Source: Butyricicoccus pullicaecorum (GTDB taxonomy: Bacteria > Bacillota > Clostridia > Oscillospirales > Butyricicoccaceae). Taken from it: a DNA stretch of 64,000 nt. The stretch covers positions 62,001 to 126,000 of the forward strand of contig JAGZIY010000002.1 in NCBI GenBank assembly GCA_018365995.1, read 5' to 3'. The position numbers were made by a program, and so were the translations under genes. The notes under the pieces were generated by a model. That model saw nothing but the letters and a program-made list of their open reading frames with translations, was not told the origin of the DNA and did not search any database. Every line of letters begins with the position of its first letter. Position 1 is the first letter of the stretch. This document shows, one piece after another, positions 26,484 through 34,805 of the stretch.

Positions 26484-26903
26484 AACCTCTCTTACCCTTG
26501 TTTTGGTTCACTCCCCCCCCTGCTTCTCATTGGAAAAGCGACTTAGACTCACATTGCCTTTGGAACTACCGAAATTACGTCTAAGCATGAGAGCCTGCTA
26601 TACCCTTGTGATAGGTTGAACAAATGCTTGATTTATATAGGATTTCTATTGCCGCATGAATTTCTAATATAAGCTGTTGCGGGGCTTTTCTTTCTCACAG
26701 ATTACTTCTCATTTAACCTCTTTCTCGGTCAAAATTTAGTTTACCTTTTTGGTTTACCTTTATTATACATGATTCGTCCCAGTCATAGATGTGCAGTTCA
26801 CGCCGAAAATCTGCTTTTTACGAAGTAACCATTCAAATTATCTTGTACTGAAGCGGATTTGTTGCTATGATAAACTAAATCCTAATGAAAGGAAGTGTTC
26901 CGC
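26484..26903. promoter_or_regulatory. Divergent control region between exporter operon and kinase/regulator genes
   Basis: About 420 bp with no gene. It holds a direct repeat GTTTACCTTT at 26739-26748 and 26752-26761 (13 bp apart), with a weaker copy (TTTAACCTCTTT) near 26712. Next to it is an AT-rich element giving TATTATACA on the plus strand and TATAAT on the minus strand (26761-26770), i.e. back-to-back -10 candidates. A C8 run lies at 26513-26520, just upstream of the lipoprotein ribosome site, and an inverted CTTAGAC/GTCTAAG pair at 26542-26548 and 26579-26585. The repeats are candidate regulator sites. Confidence 0.45.
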
Positions 26904-27605
26904 TTGCAGATCGCGCTGTGCGATGACGAACCCCAGCAACTCGATATTTTGGAAGCCTTTCTTCGAACATACGAAACCACACACGGTCTGGAATTTGCCA
27001 TCACACGCTTTTTCAGCGGAGAAGCGTTTCTTGATACATCAAAGCACTTTGAAATCATCTTTATGGACATTTATCTGAAGGGACTCCTAGGTACAGAGGT
27101 CATTCGGCAACTAGACGGAGCCTCACAGGTCGTATTCATCACCACCAGCCGAGAGCACGCCATCGAAGCCTTTGGTCTGGACGCAGTTCACTACTTGCTC
27201 AAACCTTTGGAGCAAAATGCAGTATGGGAAGCAATGAATCGCTGCCTCTCCCGTTTGGGAGAGAGTTCCAGCCCTGTTTTGCATATCCAAAGCAGCCAAG
27301 GTAGAATTCCCATTCCGACCGCACAAATTACCTATATCGAGGTATTTGATAAGCTGTGCATCGTCCACACAGATACACAGCAGTTCCAGACCTATACCTC
27401 CCTGAATACCCTCTTCGAACAATTGGACAGCTGTCACTTTCTCCGACCTCAGCGTAGTTTCGTGGTAAATATGGAATATATCCGTTCCTTTCTATCCAGC
27501 AAGCTCATTCTAAAAGATGGAACAGAAATTTCTCTTTCCCGAAATAATCGGGTCGAACTGAAAGCGCAATACCAACGGTTCTTATTCGACCTGACACGGA
27601 GGTAA
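26904..27605 (+). CDS. LytTR-family response regulator (ComE/AgrA type)
   Basis: Cytoplasmic transcription regulator of 233 residues. TTG 26904 (MQIALCDDEPQQLDIL) is preferred because AAAGGAAG lies eight bases upstream; GTG 26895 falls inside that site. The receiver domain (1-120) has the acidic pair DDE near residue 7, phosphoacceptor Asp55 in IIFMDIYLKG and conserved Lys in LLKPLE. The LytTR DNA-binding domain (about 135-230) shows the family's HFLRPQRSFVVNMEYI block. The kinase gene follows after 5 bp. It reads away from the exporter operon and is the natural candidate to control it. Confidence 0.93.
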   Translation: MQIALCDDEPQQLDILEAFLRTYETTHGLEFAITRFFSGEAFLDTSKHFEIIFMDIYLKGLLGTEVIRQLDGASQVVFITTSREHAIEAFGLDAVHYLLKPLEQNAVWEAMNRCLSRLGESSSPVLHIQSSQGRIPIPTAQITYIEVFDKLCIVHTDTQQFQTYTSLNTLFEQLDSCHFLRPQRSFVVNMEYIRSFLSSKLILKDGTEISLSRNNRVELKAQYQRFLFDLTRR

Positions 27606-27610
27606 ATGTT

Positions 27611-28954
27611 ATGACCTTTTTCCGACTGTTTGCTGGCTTTTTGCTTCAAGTCATTCCCTTTGCCGTCCTTGCGTTTTATCCCTACTGCGAACATCTTCGC
27701 TTCTCTAAAAAACACTCTGCTGTCTTGACCCTTTGGCTGATCCTAATACTTTCTACACTTTTTGCCAGCATCGGCTGCATCTTACAGAATCTATTTCCAC
27801 CCGACCACACTCTATTTCAGGCGGTCAATGTACTCTTTATCTTATGTCTACTCCCATGCCTTATCTGGTATCTGTATTTGGTCAGGGCAATCTGGCAAAA
27901 AAAGCTGTTTATTTTTTCCTTTGCGCTCACCTGCGGATTGGTTATCACCTCCATCAACAATGTCATCTGTACCATCTTGATTCCATCTATTGGTTATGAC
28001 GGACTACCCTACCGTGGCTGGGCAATCATCATTCTGACCTTGATGACCGCTCTGGTTCTGCCGCTGTTCCTACTAATCCTGACACAGTACTATTGTCCAG
28101 TGGAGGCAACGCTGACATCGAAAGAATATACCTATCTATCAGGGATACCCTTATTTCTTTTTCTGCTGCTGTCTGTAGGACTGTCCTTTATCGAGTATGA
28201 ACACCTCTATAATCCGATGTCGCTGTTCCTGTTTTTTACCCTGCTTGTGCTGGTACTGGTTATCTACCTCATCTTCTTCAAAATGGTGTATCTTTCTTAT
28301 GAAAAACTACGTTCCCAGCACGACGCAAGCCAGGTTCGACACCTTCTCTCCATTCAAGAGGAGCAGTATCGCCACATCTGTACCAACATTGAGAACAGCC
28401 GCCGAATGCGTCATGATATGCGGCATCATATCATTACCTTACAAGGCTTTTTACAGCGTGGTCAGGTACAAGAGGCAAACAAGTATCTAGAACAGTATCT
28501 GCACGCTGTTCAGCAAGGTGAACTAATAGAGTTGTGTCACAACCCTGTGGTCAATATGGTTGTCGGATACTATCAGACCATTGCTGTTCAAGAGAATATT
28601 CGCTTCAATGCCCGTATCCAAATTCCCAATACACTTTCAATTACAGATATCGATCTTTCTGTAATCCTTGGCAACCTGCTGGAAAACGCCATCGATGCTG
28701 CCAGCCGTGGGGATCAGGACGAGCGATTCATACAATTTCACATGCTTTGCTGTGGACAAATGCTGGCAATTACTATGGACAATGGCTTTCACGAGGAAGT
28801 CAAGAAGACAGATGACCGATATATTTCCAGCAAACCCAATCACAGCGGTTTGGGGCTACGTAATATTGAGGCGATTGCGAATAAATACGAAGGAGGTGTG
28901 GAGTTCACCCACGACCTCCATGTGTTTCACTCCTCAGTCATGCTGGCTCTCTGA
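27611..28954 (+). CDS. GHKL sensor histidine kinase, polytopic (AgrC/ComD type)
   Basis: Membrane kinase of 447 residues. Six to seven hydrophobic helices occupy about residues 1-225, without a large extracellular domain, as in receptors for peptide pheromones. The phosphoacceptor is His268 in RRMRHDMRHHIITLQG. The GHKL ATPase region has the N box LGNLLENAIDAA and the G box HSGLGLRNIEAIANKY. Its partner is the LytTR regulator 5 bp upstream. The neighbouring double-glycine peptide and C39 exporter make a peptide ligand plausible; the true ligand is unknown. Confidence 0.92.
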   Translation: MTFFRLFAGFLLQVIPFAVLAFYPYCEHLRFSKKHSAVLTLWLILILSTLFASIGCILQNLFPPDHTLFQAVNVLFILCLLPCLIWYLYLVRAIWQKKLFIFSFALTCGLVITSINNVICTILIPSIGYDGLPYRGWAIIILTLMTALVLPLFLLILTQYYCPVEATLTSKEYTYLSGIPLFLFLLLSVGLSFIEYEHLYNPMSLFLFFTLLVLVLVIYLIFFKMVYLSYEKLRSQHDASQVRHLLSIQEEQYRHICTNIENSRRMRHDMRHHIITLQGFLQRGQVQEANKYLEQYLHAVQQGELIELCHNPVVNMVVGYYQTIAVQENIRFNARIQIPNTLSITDIDLSVILGNLLENAIDAASRGDQDERFIQFHMLCCGQMLAITMDNGFHEEVKKTDDRYISSKPNHSGLGLRNIEAIANKYEGGVEFTHDLHVFHSSVMLAL

Positions 28955-29032
28955 TGCAGCAGCATTGTGGTCATACTCCAGCTGGTTCACAACTACGTCG
29001 ACATCTATTAATTTTCTCCCCCCCCTATCTTC

Positions 29033-29076
29033 GCCCCCTATGCAGTGCTATCTATGCTATGCAGGGGGGCTTTCTC
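29033..29076 (+). terminator. Probable terminator of the kinase gene
   Basis: GCCCCC ... GGGGGGC with inner TGCA/TGCA pairing and a short T-rich tail. A C8 run lies just upstream (29018-29025). The stem is imperfect. Confidence 0.55.
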
Positions 29077-29143
29077 TATCCATCTGCCTGTAAGGAAAAT
29101 ATGTGTGATTTGTGACATATCTCTCGAATAAATGCCCCATAGA

Positions 29144-29172
29144 TTTACAAAAACAGAAAAATATGCTATTAT
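29144..29172 (+). promoter_or_regulatory. Promoter of the EamA transporter gene
   Basis: TTTACA at 29144-29149, 17-bp spacer, TGC then TATTAT at 29167-29172 (extended -10). Downstream, TCCTGCACA/TGTGCAGGA forms a 9-bp hairpin with a CCCC loop (about 29192-29217), just ahead of the ribosome site; it may influence translation. Confidence 0.75.
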
Positions 29173-29235
29173 AATACCTATCTGAAAATAGTATCCTGCA
29201 CACCCCTGTGCAGGACAGAATAAGGGGGAAAAGGT

Positions 29236-30153
29236 TTGCAGAAGCATAAACTGTTCACATTGGTATTACCGGCAATCCTGACCACAGCATTGTGGGGCAG
29301 CGCCGTACCCTGTATCAAGATCGGCTATACACTCTTTGGAATCGGCTCCGATTCTTTTTCGCAGCTGGTATTTGCAGGCTGGCGCTTTGCAATGGCTGGT
29401 ATCTTGACGCTCATGATTGCGCTCTTTATTGGAAAGCGCAATATTTCCATGAATCGAAACAATATTGGTGCCATTTTGTCAATTTGTCTTTTTCAGAGCA
29501 TAATTCAATATGTATGCTATTATATTGGTTTGTCTCACACAACCGGAACCAAGGGCGCTCTGCTTTCCGGCACACAGACATTCTTTGCCATTCTGTTTGC
29601 CCATATTTTTCTGGCAAATGATAAGCTGACGCTGACAAAGACAATTGGCTGTCTCATGGGATTTTCCGGTGTCGTGCTTTTGCAGCTGGGCGGAGATTTG
29701 GGGGGCTTCTCGCTCATGGGTGATGGACTGGTGCTTCTGTCAGCGGCTTCTGCTGGCATGGGCGCTTTGGTCTCCCGTGTGATGACATCCGGACGGGACC
29801 CCATGGTTCTTACCGGCTGGCAGCTTACACTGGGTGGTATTTTCCTGCTTGCTCTGGGCTATGGCGGCGGCGGTTCGATTGGAACGCTATCCATCAAAGG
29901 CTGCTTTCTGATGCTTTACCTTGTCATTTTATCGTCTGCCGCATTCACCATTTGGACAACGCTGCTGAAAAAGTGGCCCGTTGGAACCGTATCACTGTAC
30001 GGTTTCCTCATTCCGGTATTTGGCGCGATTCTATCCGCAGTCCTTCTATCTGAGAGAAGCTGGACATTGCAAAGCTGGTGCGCATTGGGTCTTGTCAGTG
30101 CTGGTATTGTAGCAGCAAACTATACCAAAAAGCCGAAAGATGCCATAACATAG
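29236..30153 (+). CDS. EamA/DMT-superfamily transporter
   Basis: Inner-membrane drug/metabolite transporter of 305 residues with ten predicted helices in two EamA repeats (about 8-145 and 155-298). Typical sequence: TTALWGSAVPCIKIGY in helix 1, LSHTTGTKGALLSGTQTFF and GFLIPVFGAILSAVLLSERS near the end. The TTG start at 29236 is supported by AAGGGGG seven bases upstream; no in-frame ATG is near. The substrate cannot be read from sequence; the family exports amino acids and other metabolites. An amidohydrolase gene follows 79 bp downstream, so the pair could handle one compound. Confidence 0.87.
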   Translation: MQKHKLFTLVLPAILTTALWGSAVPCIKIGYTLFGIGSDSFSQLVFAGWRFAMAGILTLMIALFIGKRNISMNRNNIGAILSICLFQSIIQYVCYYIGLSHTTGTKGALLSGTQTFFAILFAHIFLANDKLTLTKTIGCLMGFSGVVLLQLGGDLGGFSLMGDGLVLLSAASAGMGALVSRVMTSGRDPMVLTGWQLTLGGIFLLALGYGGGGSIGTLSIKGCFLMLYLVILSSAAFTIWTTLLKKWPVGTVSLYGFLIPVFGAILSAVLLSERSWTLQSWCALGLVSAGIVAANYTKKPKDAIT

Positions 30154-30232
30154 GAGCAAATTTTGTATGAACAAGCCTGAATAAATAACAAACCATATGG
30201 CAGATACTGATAACAGCACAGGAGGAGCGCAT

Positions 30233-31813
30233 GTGAAAAAATTATATTATAACGGTACCATTCTCACAATGGACGAAAAAAATCCAATGGCAGCAGCGAT
30301 TGCGGTGGAAGCGGATCGTATCCTTGCTGTTTATACCGAGCCGCCTAAGGACTGGCAGGGTGAAAAAATCGATTTGCAGGGCAATACCCTCTTGCCCGGC
30401 TTTATTGATGGACACTCTCATTTTATTGGGTTTGCAAATTCGCTCTCTCAGTGTGATTTATCCGCGGCAAAGGATTTTGACGATATCGTTTCCACCATGC
30501 AGGAATTTATCCGCAAACGGAAGATTCCCAAGGGGCAATGGGTCATCGGTGTCAATTACGACCAAAATTTCTTAAAAGAAAAAGCACACCCGGATTGTCA
30601 TGTTCTGGATTTGATTGGTTCCGATCATCCGGTTATGATTATCCACATATCCAATCACATGGGCGTTGTCAACTCTTACGGTTTGCAAAAGAAGGGGCTA
30701 GACGACTCTGTACAACCACCGAAGGGTGGCCGCTTTGGTCGATTCGAAGACACAGGGCGTCTCAATGGCTATATGGAGGAAAACGCATTTATTGAATTCC
30801 AAAAATCCATCTCCTCTTTTGATATGGAAGTGCTCAAAAAAAACGTAGTCGAAGCGCAAAGGATATATGCACAATATGGCATTACCACGATTCAAGACGG
30901 TATGATATCGGATACCCTGTATCCCCTGCTCAAAATGCTTTCCAACGAGCAACTGTTAAAAATCGATGTTGTTGGTTATCTGGATTTGGCGCACTGCCGT
31001 GAAATCTATCAGAATCATGCAGAGGAGCACAGCTATCACAACCATTTCCGTCTTGGCGGCTATAAAATCTTTTTGGACGGATCCCCGCAGGGAAAAACCG
31101 CATGGATGAAAGAACCCTATACGGGAACAACCGATTGCGGCTATCCAATTCATTCGGATAACGAACTGTATCATTTCATTGAACAGGCACTGGCAGATCA
31201 TGCGCAGCTGCTGGCACATTGTAACGGGGATGCCGCTGCCGATCAATTTGTAACGCAATTTGAAAAGGTTGTTTGTGATCATTCTGTCACAGACACCTGC
31301 CGTCCTGTTATGATTCATGCACAGCTTGTGCAAAAGAAAGAATTACAGCGCATGAAAAATCTTTCCATGATTCCAAGCTTTTTTGTTGCACACACCTATT
31401 ACTGGGGTGATATCCATCTGGCGAACTTCGGAGAGCAGCGCGGCTGCCGCATTTCTCCCGTCCATGATGCGCTGGAGTGCAATCTACACTATACGTTTCA
31501 TCAGGACAGCCCTGTTCTCCCGCCTGATGTGATGAAAACCATCAGCTGTGCAGTCAACCGCGTCACCCGAAACGGAATCCCGCTCGATCAGAATCAGGCG
31601 GTTTCTGTTATGGACGCCTTAAAAGCGGTCACCCTGAACGCAGCCTATCAGTACGGCGAGGAACAGGATAAGGGCAGCCTTGCACAGGGCAAGAAGGCAA
31701 ACTTCGTCATTTTGGAGCACAATCCCCTCGATGTCCCCAAGCATGATTTGGAGCATATTCGGGTATTGGCAACCATTGTAGACGGAACTGTCGTCTATCA
31801 GGCAGGAAATTGA
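30233..31813 (+). CDS. Amidohydrolase family 3 (YtcJ-like) protein
   Basis: Metal-dependent hydrolase of 526 residues. GTG 30233 (VKKLYYNGTILTMDEKN) is chosen because GGAGGAG sits upstream; ATG 30197 would add 12 residues unlike the family. The composite beta domain and metal-binding motif LLPGFIDGHSHFIGF are at about residues 54-70. Further ligands are likely in LLAHCNGDAAADQF, VMIHAQLV and the C-terminal VSVMDALKAVTLNAAYQYGE block, typical of YtcJ/AepA proteins with exoenzyme-regulator-like annotation. The substrate is unknown, probably an N-acyl or cyclic amide. It ends at a clear terminator. Confidence 0.88.
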   Translation: MKKLYYNGTILTMDEKNPMAAAIAVEADRILAVYTEPPKDWQGEKIDLQGNTLLPGFIDGHSHFIGFANSLSQCDLSAAKDFDDIVSTMQEFIRKRKIPKGQWVIGVNYDQNFLKEKAHPDCHVLDLIGSDHPVMIIHISNHMGVVNSYGLQKKGLDDSVQPPKGGRFGRFEDTGRLNGYMEENAFIEFQKSISSFDMEVLKKNVVEAQRIYAQYGITTIQDGMISDTLYPLLKMLSNEQLLKIDVVGYLDLAHCREIYQNHAEEHSYHNHFRLGGYKIFLDGSPQGKTAWMKEPYTGTTDCGYPIHSDNELYHFIEQALADHAQLLAHCNGDAAADQFVTQFEKVVCDHSVTDTCRPVMIHAQLVQKKELQRMKNLSMIPSFFVAHTYYWGDIHLANFGEQRGCRISPVHDALECNLHYTFHQDSPVLPPDVMKTISCAVNRVTRNGIPLDQNQAVSVMDALKAVTLNAAYQYGEEQDKGSLAQGKKANFVILEHNPLDVPKHDLEHIRVLATIVDGTVVYQAGN

Positions 31814-31837
31814 CAATATATCTTTATAAACAGAAAC

Positions 31838-31870
31838 GAGCCTGTATAGTTCTCTATACAGGCTCTTGCT
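31838..31870 (+). terminator. Terminator after the amidohydrolase gene
   Basis: GAGCCTGTATAG and CTATACAGGCTC form a perfect 12-bp stem with a TTCT loop; the trailing sequence is pyrimidine-rich. Confidence 0.85.
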
Positions 31871-31918
31871 ATCTCTCCCTTTCTCTGTGATAAAGTTACA
31901 GAAGCGGAACTGGAAACG

Positions 31919-31927
31919 TGTTATAGT
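31919..31927 (+). promoter_or_regulatory. Possible extended -10 promoter of trxA
   Basis: TGTTATAGT forms an extended -10 some 35 bp before the trxA start. The nearest -35-like hexamer (TTACAG) is 20 bp away, so the element would rely on the TG extension. Confidence 0.45.
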
Positions 31928-31961
31928 AAACGCATAAAAGAAAACAAAGGAGGACATTACA

Positions 31962-32270
31962 ATGTCTGCAATCAATGTAAATAAAAGCAATTTTCATCAT
32001 GAGGTTGTCGAAAGTGATAAGCCTGTCCTTCTGGACTTCTGGGCACCATGGTGTGGTCCCTGCCGTATGGTCGTTCCGATTGTAGAGGAAATTGCAGAGG
32101 AGCATCCGGAAATCAAGGTTGTAAAAATCAATGTACAAGATGAACAGGAACTGGCTGGACAATTTCAGGTTGCAAGTATCCCCACGCTCATGGTCGTAAA
32201 GAACGGAAAAATCACCAATCATGCAGTTGGTGCACGTCCAAAGGAACAAATTCTGGCAATGCTGGATTAA
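31962..32270 (+). CDS. trxA: Thioredoxin
   Basis: Cytoplasmic disulfide reductase of 102 residues. Active site WAPWCGPCR with Cys31 and Cys34, and cis-Pro loop SIPTLMVV. The length and fold motifs (KVVKINVQDEQELAGQFQV) are those of a single-domain thioredoxin. AGGAGG precedes the ATG. It is followed 27 bp later by a DsrE-like gene, and both end at one terminator, so they form a two-gene redox operon. Confidence 0.96.
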   Translation: MSAINVNKSNFHHEVVESDKPVLLDFWAPWCGPCRMVVPIVEEIAEEHPEIKVVKINVQDEQELAGQFQVASIPTLMVVKNGKITNHAVGARPKEQILAMLD

Positions 32271-32297
32271 ATAAAAGCAATCAGGAGGAAATTTTCA

Positions 32298-32669
32298 ATG
32301 CGCAATACAGATTTCGTAGTGACTTTATTCGAGGGAAAGTCCAATCCCAATCATGTCACAGTTGCAGTTGTGATGGGACTCAATGCACTCAAGCAGGGAC
32401 ACAGCGCCACTATTATTCTGATGGTAGATGCGGTAGCGCTCGGCAAGCCCGAGGCCACCAAGGGCATTGACATTGGCGCTCCTTTTGCGGAGGTCAGCGG
32501 ACAACTGGAAGAATTCCTGCGTCTGGGCGGTCAGGTTTGCATTTGTAATGCCTGCATGCTCCACAATGGTTTTACTGCCGACGATATGGACAGCCGCTTT
32601 GAACTAATCAATGCACCAGATGTCGTATCCCTGCTGATGAATGCAAAAGGCTCTTTACAGCTCACCTGA
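32298..32669 (+). CDS. DsrE/DsrF-like family protein
   Basis: Small protein of 123 residues with the DsrE-like alpha/beta fold: VVTLFEGKSNPNHVTVAVVM, HSATIILMVDAVALG, and two close cysteines in GGQVCICNACMLHNG. Conserved cysteines at this position carry sulfur in sulfur-relay members. A strong AGGAGG precedes ATG 32298. Linkage to thioredoxin suggests a persulfide or peroxide-related redox job, but this cannot be shown from sequence. Confidence 0.82.
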   Translation: MRNTDFVVTLFEGKSNPNHVTVAVVMGLNALKQGHSATIILMVDAVALGKPEATKGIDIGAPFAEVSGQLEEFLRLGGQVCICNACMLHNGFTADDMDSRFELINAPDVVSLLMNAKGSLQLT

Positions 32670-32688
32670 TTTTCAAGCATGACATTTA

Positions 32689-32727
32689 GACCGCAAGCAG
32701 CGCAAAAGCTGCTTACGGTCTTTATTT
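32689..32727 (+). terminator. Terminator after trxA-dsrE operon
   Basis: AGACCGCAAGCAGC pairs with GCTGCTTACGGTCT (one mismatch) across a GCAAAA loop, followed by TTATTTT. Confidence 0.85.
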
Positions 32728-32764
32728 TCCATATTGCAAGATATCAAAAAAAGGAGTTTTCAAG

Positions 32765-33046
32765 ATGAATTTTAAGAAAAAAGCAGGGCGTATTTGGCTC
32801 GAAAATCAAAATGGAGACGAAATTGCCTTTGTAGCGTTTCCTGACAAAACCGCACACACCGTAGAAATCACCTCCACCGTTGTAAACTCCTCACTGAGAG
32901 GACAAGGCGTTGCCGCAAAGCTGCTCGAGACACTCACTCAGGAACTGCGCAGCAAGGGTAAAAAAGCGATTCCTACCTGCTCTTATGCACAAAAATGGTT
33001 TTCCCAGCACCCCGAGCAGGCAGACCTGCTGGCAAAGGAACCATAA
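32765..33046 (+). CDS. Short GNAT-family N-acetyltransferase (YjdJ-like)
   Basis: A 93-residue protein of the short Gcn5-related type. It has strand sequence IWLENQNGDEIAFVAFPD, the acetyl-CoA pyrophosphate loop SSLRGQGVAAKLLETL (motif A, R-G-Q-G-V-A) and the C-terminal KKAIPTCSYAQKWFSQHPE, typical of YjdJ/NATD1-like proteins. AAAGGAG precedes the ATG. The acceptor is unknown. It is flanked by terminators on both sides and is therefore probably monocistronic. Confidence 0.87.
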   Translation: MNFKKKAGRIWLENQNGDEIAFVAFPDKTAHTVEITSTVVNSSLRGQGVAAKLLETLTQELRSKGKKAIPTCSYAQKWFSQHPEQADLLAKEP

Positions 33047-33062
33047 AATTTACAGATACGAT

Positions 33063-33093
33063 AAAAGCATTGATTCAAAAATCAATGCTTTTT
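33063..33093 (+). terminator. Terminator after the GNAT gene
   Basis: AAAGCATTGATT and AATCAATGCTTT form the stem, with CAAA as the loop, followed by a T run. Confidence 0.85.
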
Positions 33094-33109
33094 ATATTCA
33101 ATTATGATA

Positions 33110-33175
33110 TTGACTTTTGAAAAAAATCTGATTATAATAACCCCATAAAATATATAAAAACCAAAATGGTTATTA
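33110..33175 (+). promoter_or_regulatory. Promoter and inverted-repeat operator of the blaI-like operon
   Basis: TTGACT at 33110-33115, 17-bp spacer, TATAAT at 33133-33138. TAATAACC (33135-33142) overlaps the -10 and recurs inverted as GGTTATTA (33168-33175), with AACC/GGTT nested between. The placement suits autorepression by the BlaI-like protein encoded next. Confidence 0.7.
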
Positions 33176-33197
33176 CATGTGAGGAAAGGTGATTGCT

Positions 33198-33626
33198 ATG
33201 AATAAAAAGAAGCTATCCAACTCCGAGGAAACATTACTCAATATTTTTTGGGATCAGGGAGTTCCGCTGACCAGCTTGGAAATCCTGCCGCTGGCAAAAG
33301 ATTATCCCGAAGCCGCAAACTGGAGCATGAGTTATATCCATAAAATGCTGGGCATTTTAGAGGAGTCCGAATTCCTTATGGTCTGCGGTTTTGTAAAGTC
33401 AGGCAAGCGGTATACCAGACAATTAAAGCCTTGTATGAGCAAGGAGGAATATGTTGCCGAACTGCTCGCACAGCAAGGCGTGAACACAAGTTCCTTTGCA
33501 AAAATCGCCATGGCACTTGTAAAAAAAGAGGATCAGAAAACCGACCGCACAAAATATGAAAAGCTGATTGACGAACTGGAACAGATGATTGATATTTTTG
33601 AAGAAACCGATCAGGAGCAGGATTGA
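33198..33626 (+). CDS. BlaI/MecI-family winged-helix repressor
   Basis: DNA-binding repressor of 142 residues, start ATG 33198 behind GGAAAGG. Residues 1-80 form the winged helix (LSNSEETLLNIFWDQGVPLT, then WSMSYIHKMLGILEESEFLM, and wing RYTRQL). The C-terminal helices (about 85-142) would dimerise and are acidic at the end. In this family a membrane M56 protease triggers cleavage of the repressor; such a protease is encoded 1 bp downstream. No beta-lactamase gene is near, so the target is likely its own operon and the small secreted protein. Confidence 0.88.
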   Translation: MNKKKLSNSEETLLNIFWDQGVPLTSLEILPLAKDYPEAANWSMSYIHKMLGILEESEFLMVCGFVKSGKRYTRQLKPCMSKEEYVAELLAQQGVNTSSFAKIAMALVKKEDQKTDRTKYEKLIDELEQMIDIFEETDQEQD

Positions 33627-33627
33627 T

Positions 33628-34791
33628 ATGCAGATAACACTATGCTCTTTTTTGGCATCCATATTCTGGAGCACACTTTTAATTGGCGGCATGTATGTTC
33701 TTCGCAGGCTATACTGTGTCAAAAGTGGATTTAGCCTTTGGGCTATCCTTGCGCTCTATCTGCTGAGTATGGCACGCGCCTTCTTCCCTGCGGAAATTGC
33801 GCAGGTGATTGTATTAGGTGACAAATATCTATATGCGTGGTTCTATGTGCCACTCCGCAACCTTTTAAAAACACATTTCATGGAGCTATTCGGATTTCAG
33901 CTTTCTGTGGGACAGGCGCTGCTCATACTTTGGGCGGGAATTACCGCTCTTCTGCTCATTCGACATTTCTTCCGCTATCACAAAGCCTGTGTACAGATTC
34001 GAAAATACGCCAGCATGTGCCATACACAGGCATATACGGTCTTTGAATCGGTACAGGACAGGTTTGCAAAGCCGCAAAAAGTTTCCCTCTATACAATGCC
34101 CAATATCGAAGTCCCCTTTGGTGTTGGTTTATTCCACAAGGCAATTTTACTTCCAAAAAATGTGTATACCGACGAGGAGTTGTATTATATCCTGCTCCAC
34201 GAATATACGCACTTCCAAAACCACGATATCTTAATCAAATTTATAGTTTCGATATTTTGCTGTATCTTCTGGTGGAATCCCATTGTATATTTGCTGAGGG
34301 CAGATTTGGAGCAAATGCTGGAAATCAAGTGCGATACCGTCGTGGTTCGTGATATGAAGAAACCGGAAAAAGCAGCTTATTTGCGCACAATCGTCATGGC
34401 GATGCGCAATATATCTGCACCCAGACCCACCTGCTATACAGCAACCACATTTATTCATTCTGACGACACAAAAAATATCAAGGAACGCTTTCAGGCGGTC
34501 ATGCATTATCCCCCCAAAAACGCTCACAAGCTGTCTCATTTTCTGGTTACGCTGGTTTGTGTGCTCATGCTGTCGCTATCCTATATTCTGCTCCCGCAGC
34601 CAGTATACGAAGCACCGCCCAGTACTGAGCCGAATGCGATTGATTTTGATCCATCGAATACACATGTCGAACTCAGGAAAGATGGCACTTATTGGCTTTA
34701 TATCAAAGATTTAGAACCCGAGCGGATTCCTGAAAAAGAAGCATTATTTTATAAACAAATAGGTTTTTTAATACACGAGGAAAAATATTAA
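33628..34791 (+). CDS. BlaR1/MecR1-like M56 metallopeptidase
   Basis: Membrane zinc protease of 387 residues. ATG 33628 (MQITLCSFLA) is taken because the next in-frame upstream start lies inside the repressor gene. Helices lie at about 5-25, 35-55, 92-112 and 230-250; the zinc motif HEYTH is His191-Glu192-His195, with further ligand sequence EIKCDTVVV. After a last helix (about 305-325) only about 60 residues remain outside. The penicillin-sensing domain of BlaR1 is thus missing and the signal must be something else. It works with the BlaI-like protein before it. Confidence 0.88.
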   Translation: MQITLCSFLASIFWSTLLIGGMYVLRRLYCVKSGFSLWAILALYLLSMARAFFPAEIAQVIVLGDKYLYAWFYVPLRNLLKTHFMELFGFQLSVGQALLILWAGITALLLIRHFFRYHKACVQIRKYASMCHTQAYTVFESVQDRFAKPQKVSLYTMPNIEVPFGVGLFHKAILLPKNVYTDEELYYILLHEYTHFQNHDILIKFIVSIFCCIFWWNPIVYLLRADLEQMLEIKCDTVVVRDMKKPEKAAYLRTIVMAMRNISAPRPTCYTATTFIHSDDTKNIKERFQAVMHYPPKNAHKLSHFLVTLVCVLMLSLSYILLPQPVYEAPPSTEPNAIDFDPSNTHVELRKDGTYWLYIKDLEPERIPEKEALFYKQIGFLIHEEKY

Positions 34792-34805
34792 AGGAGACAA
34801 CTACC

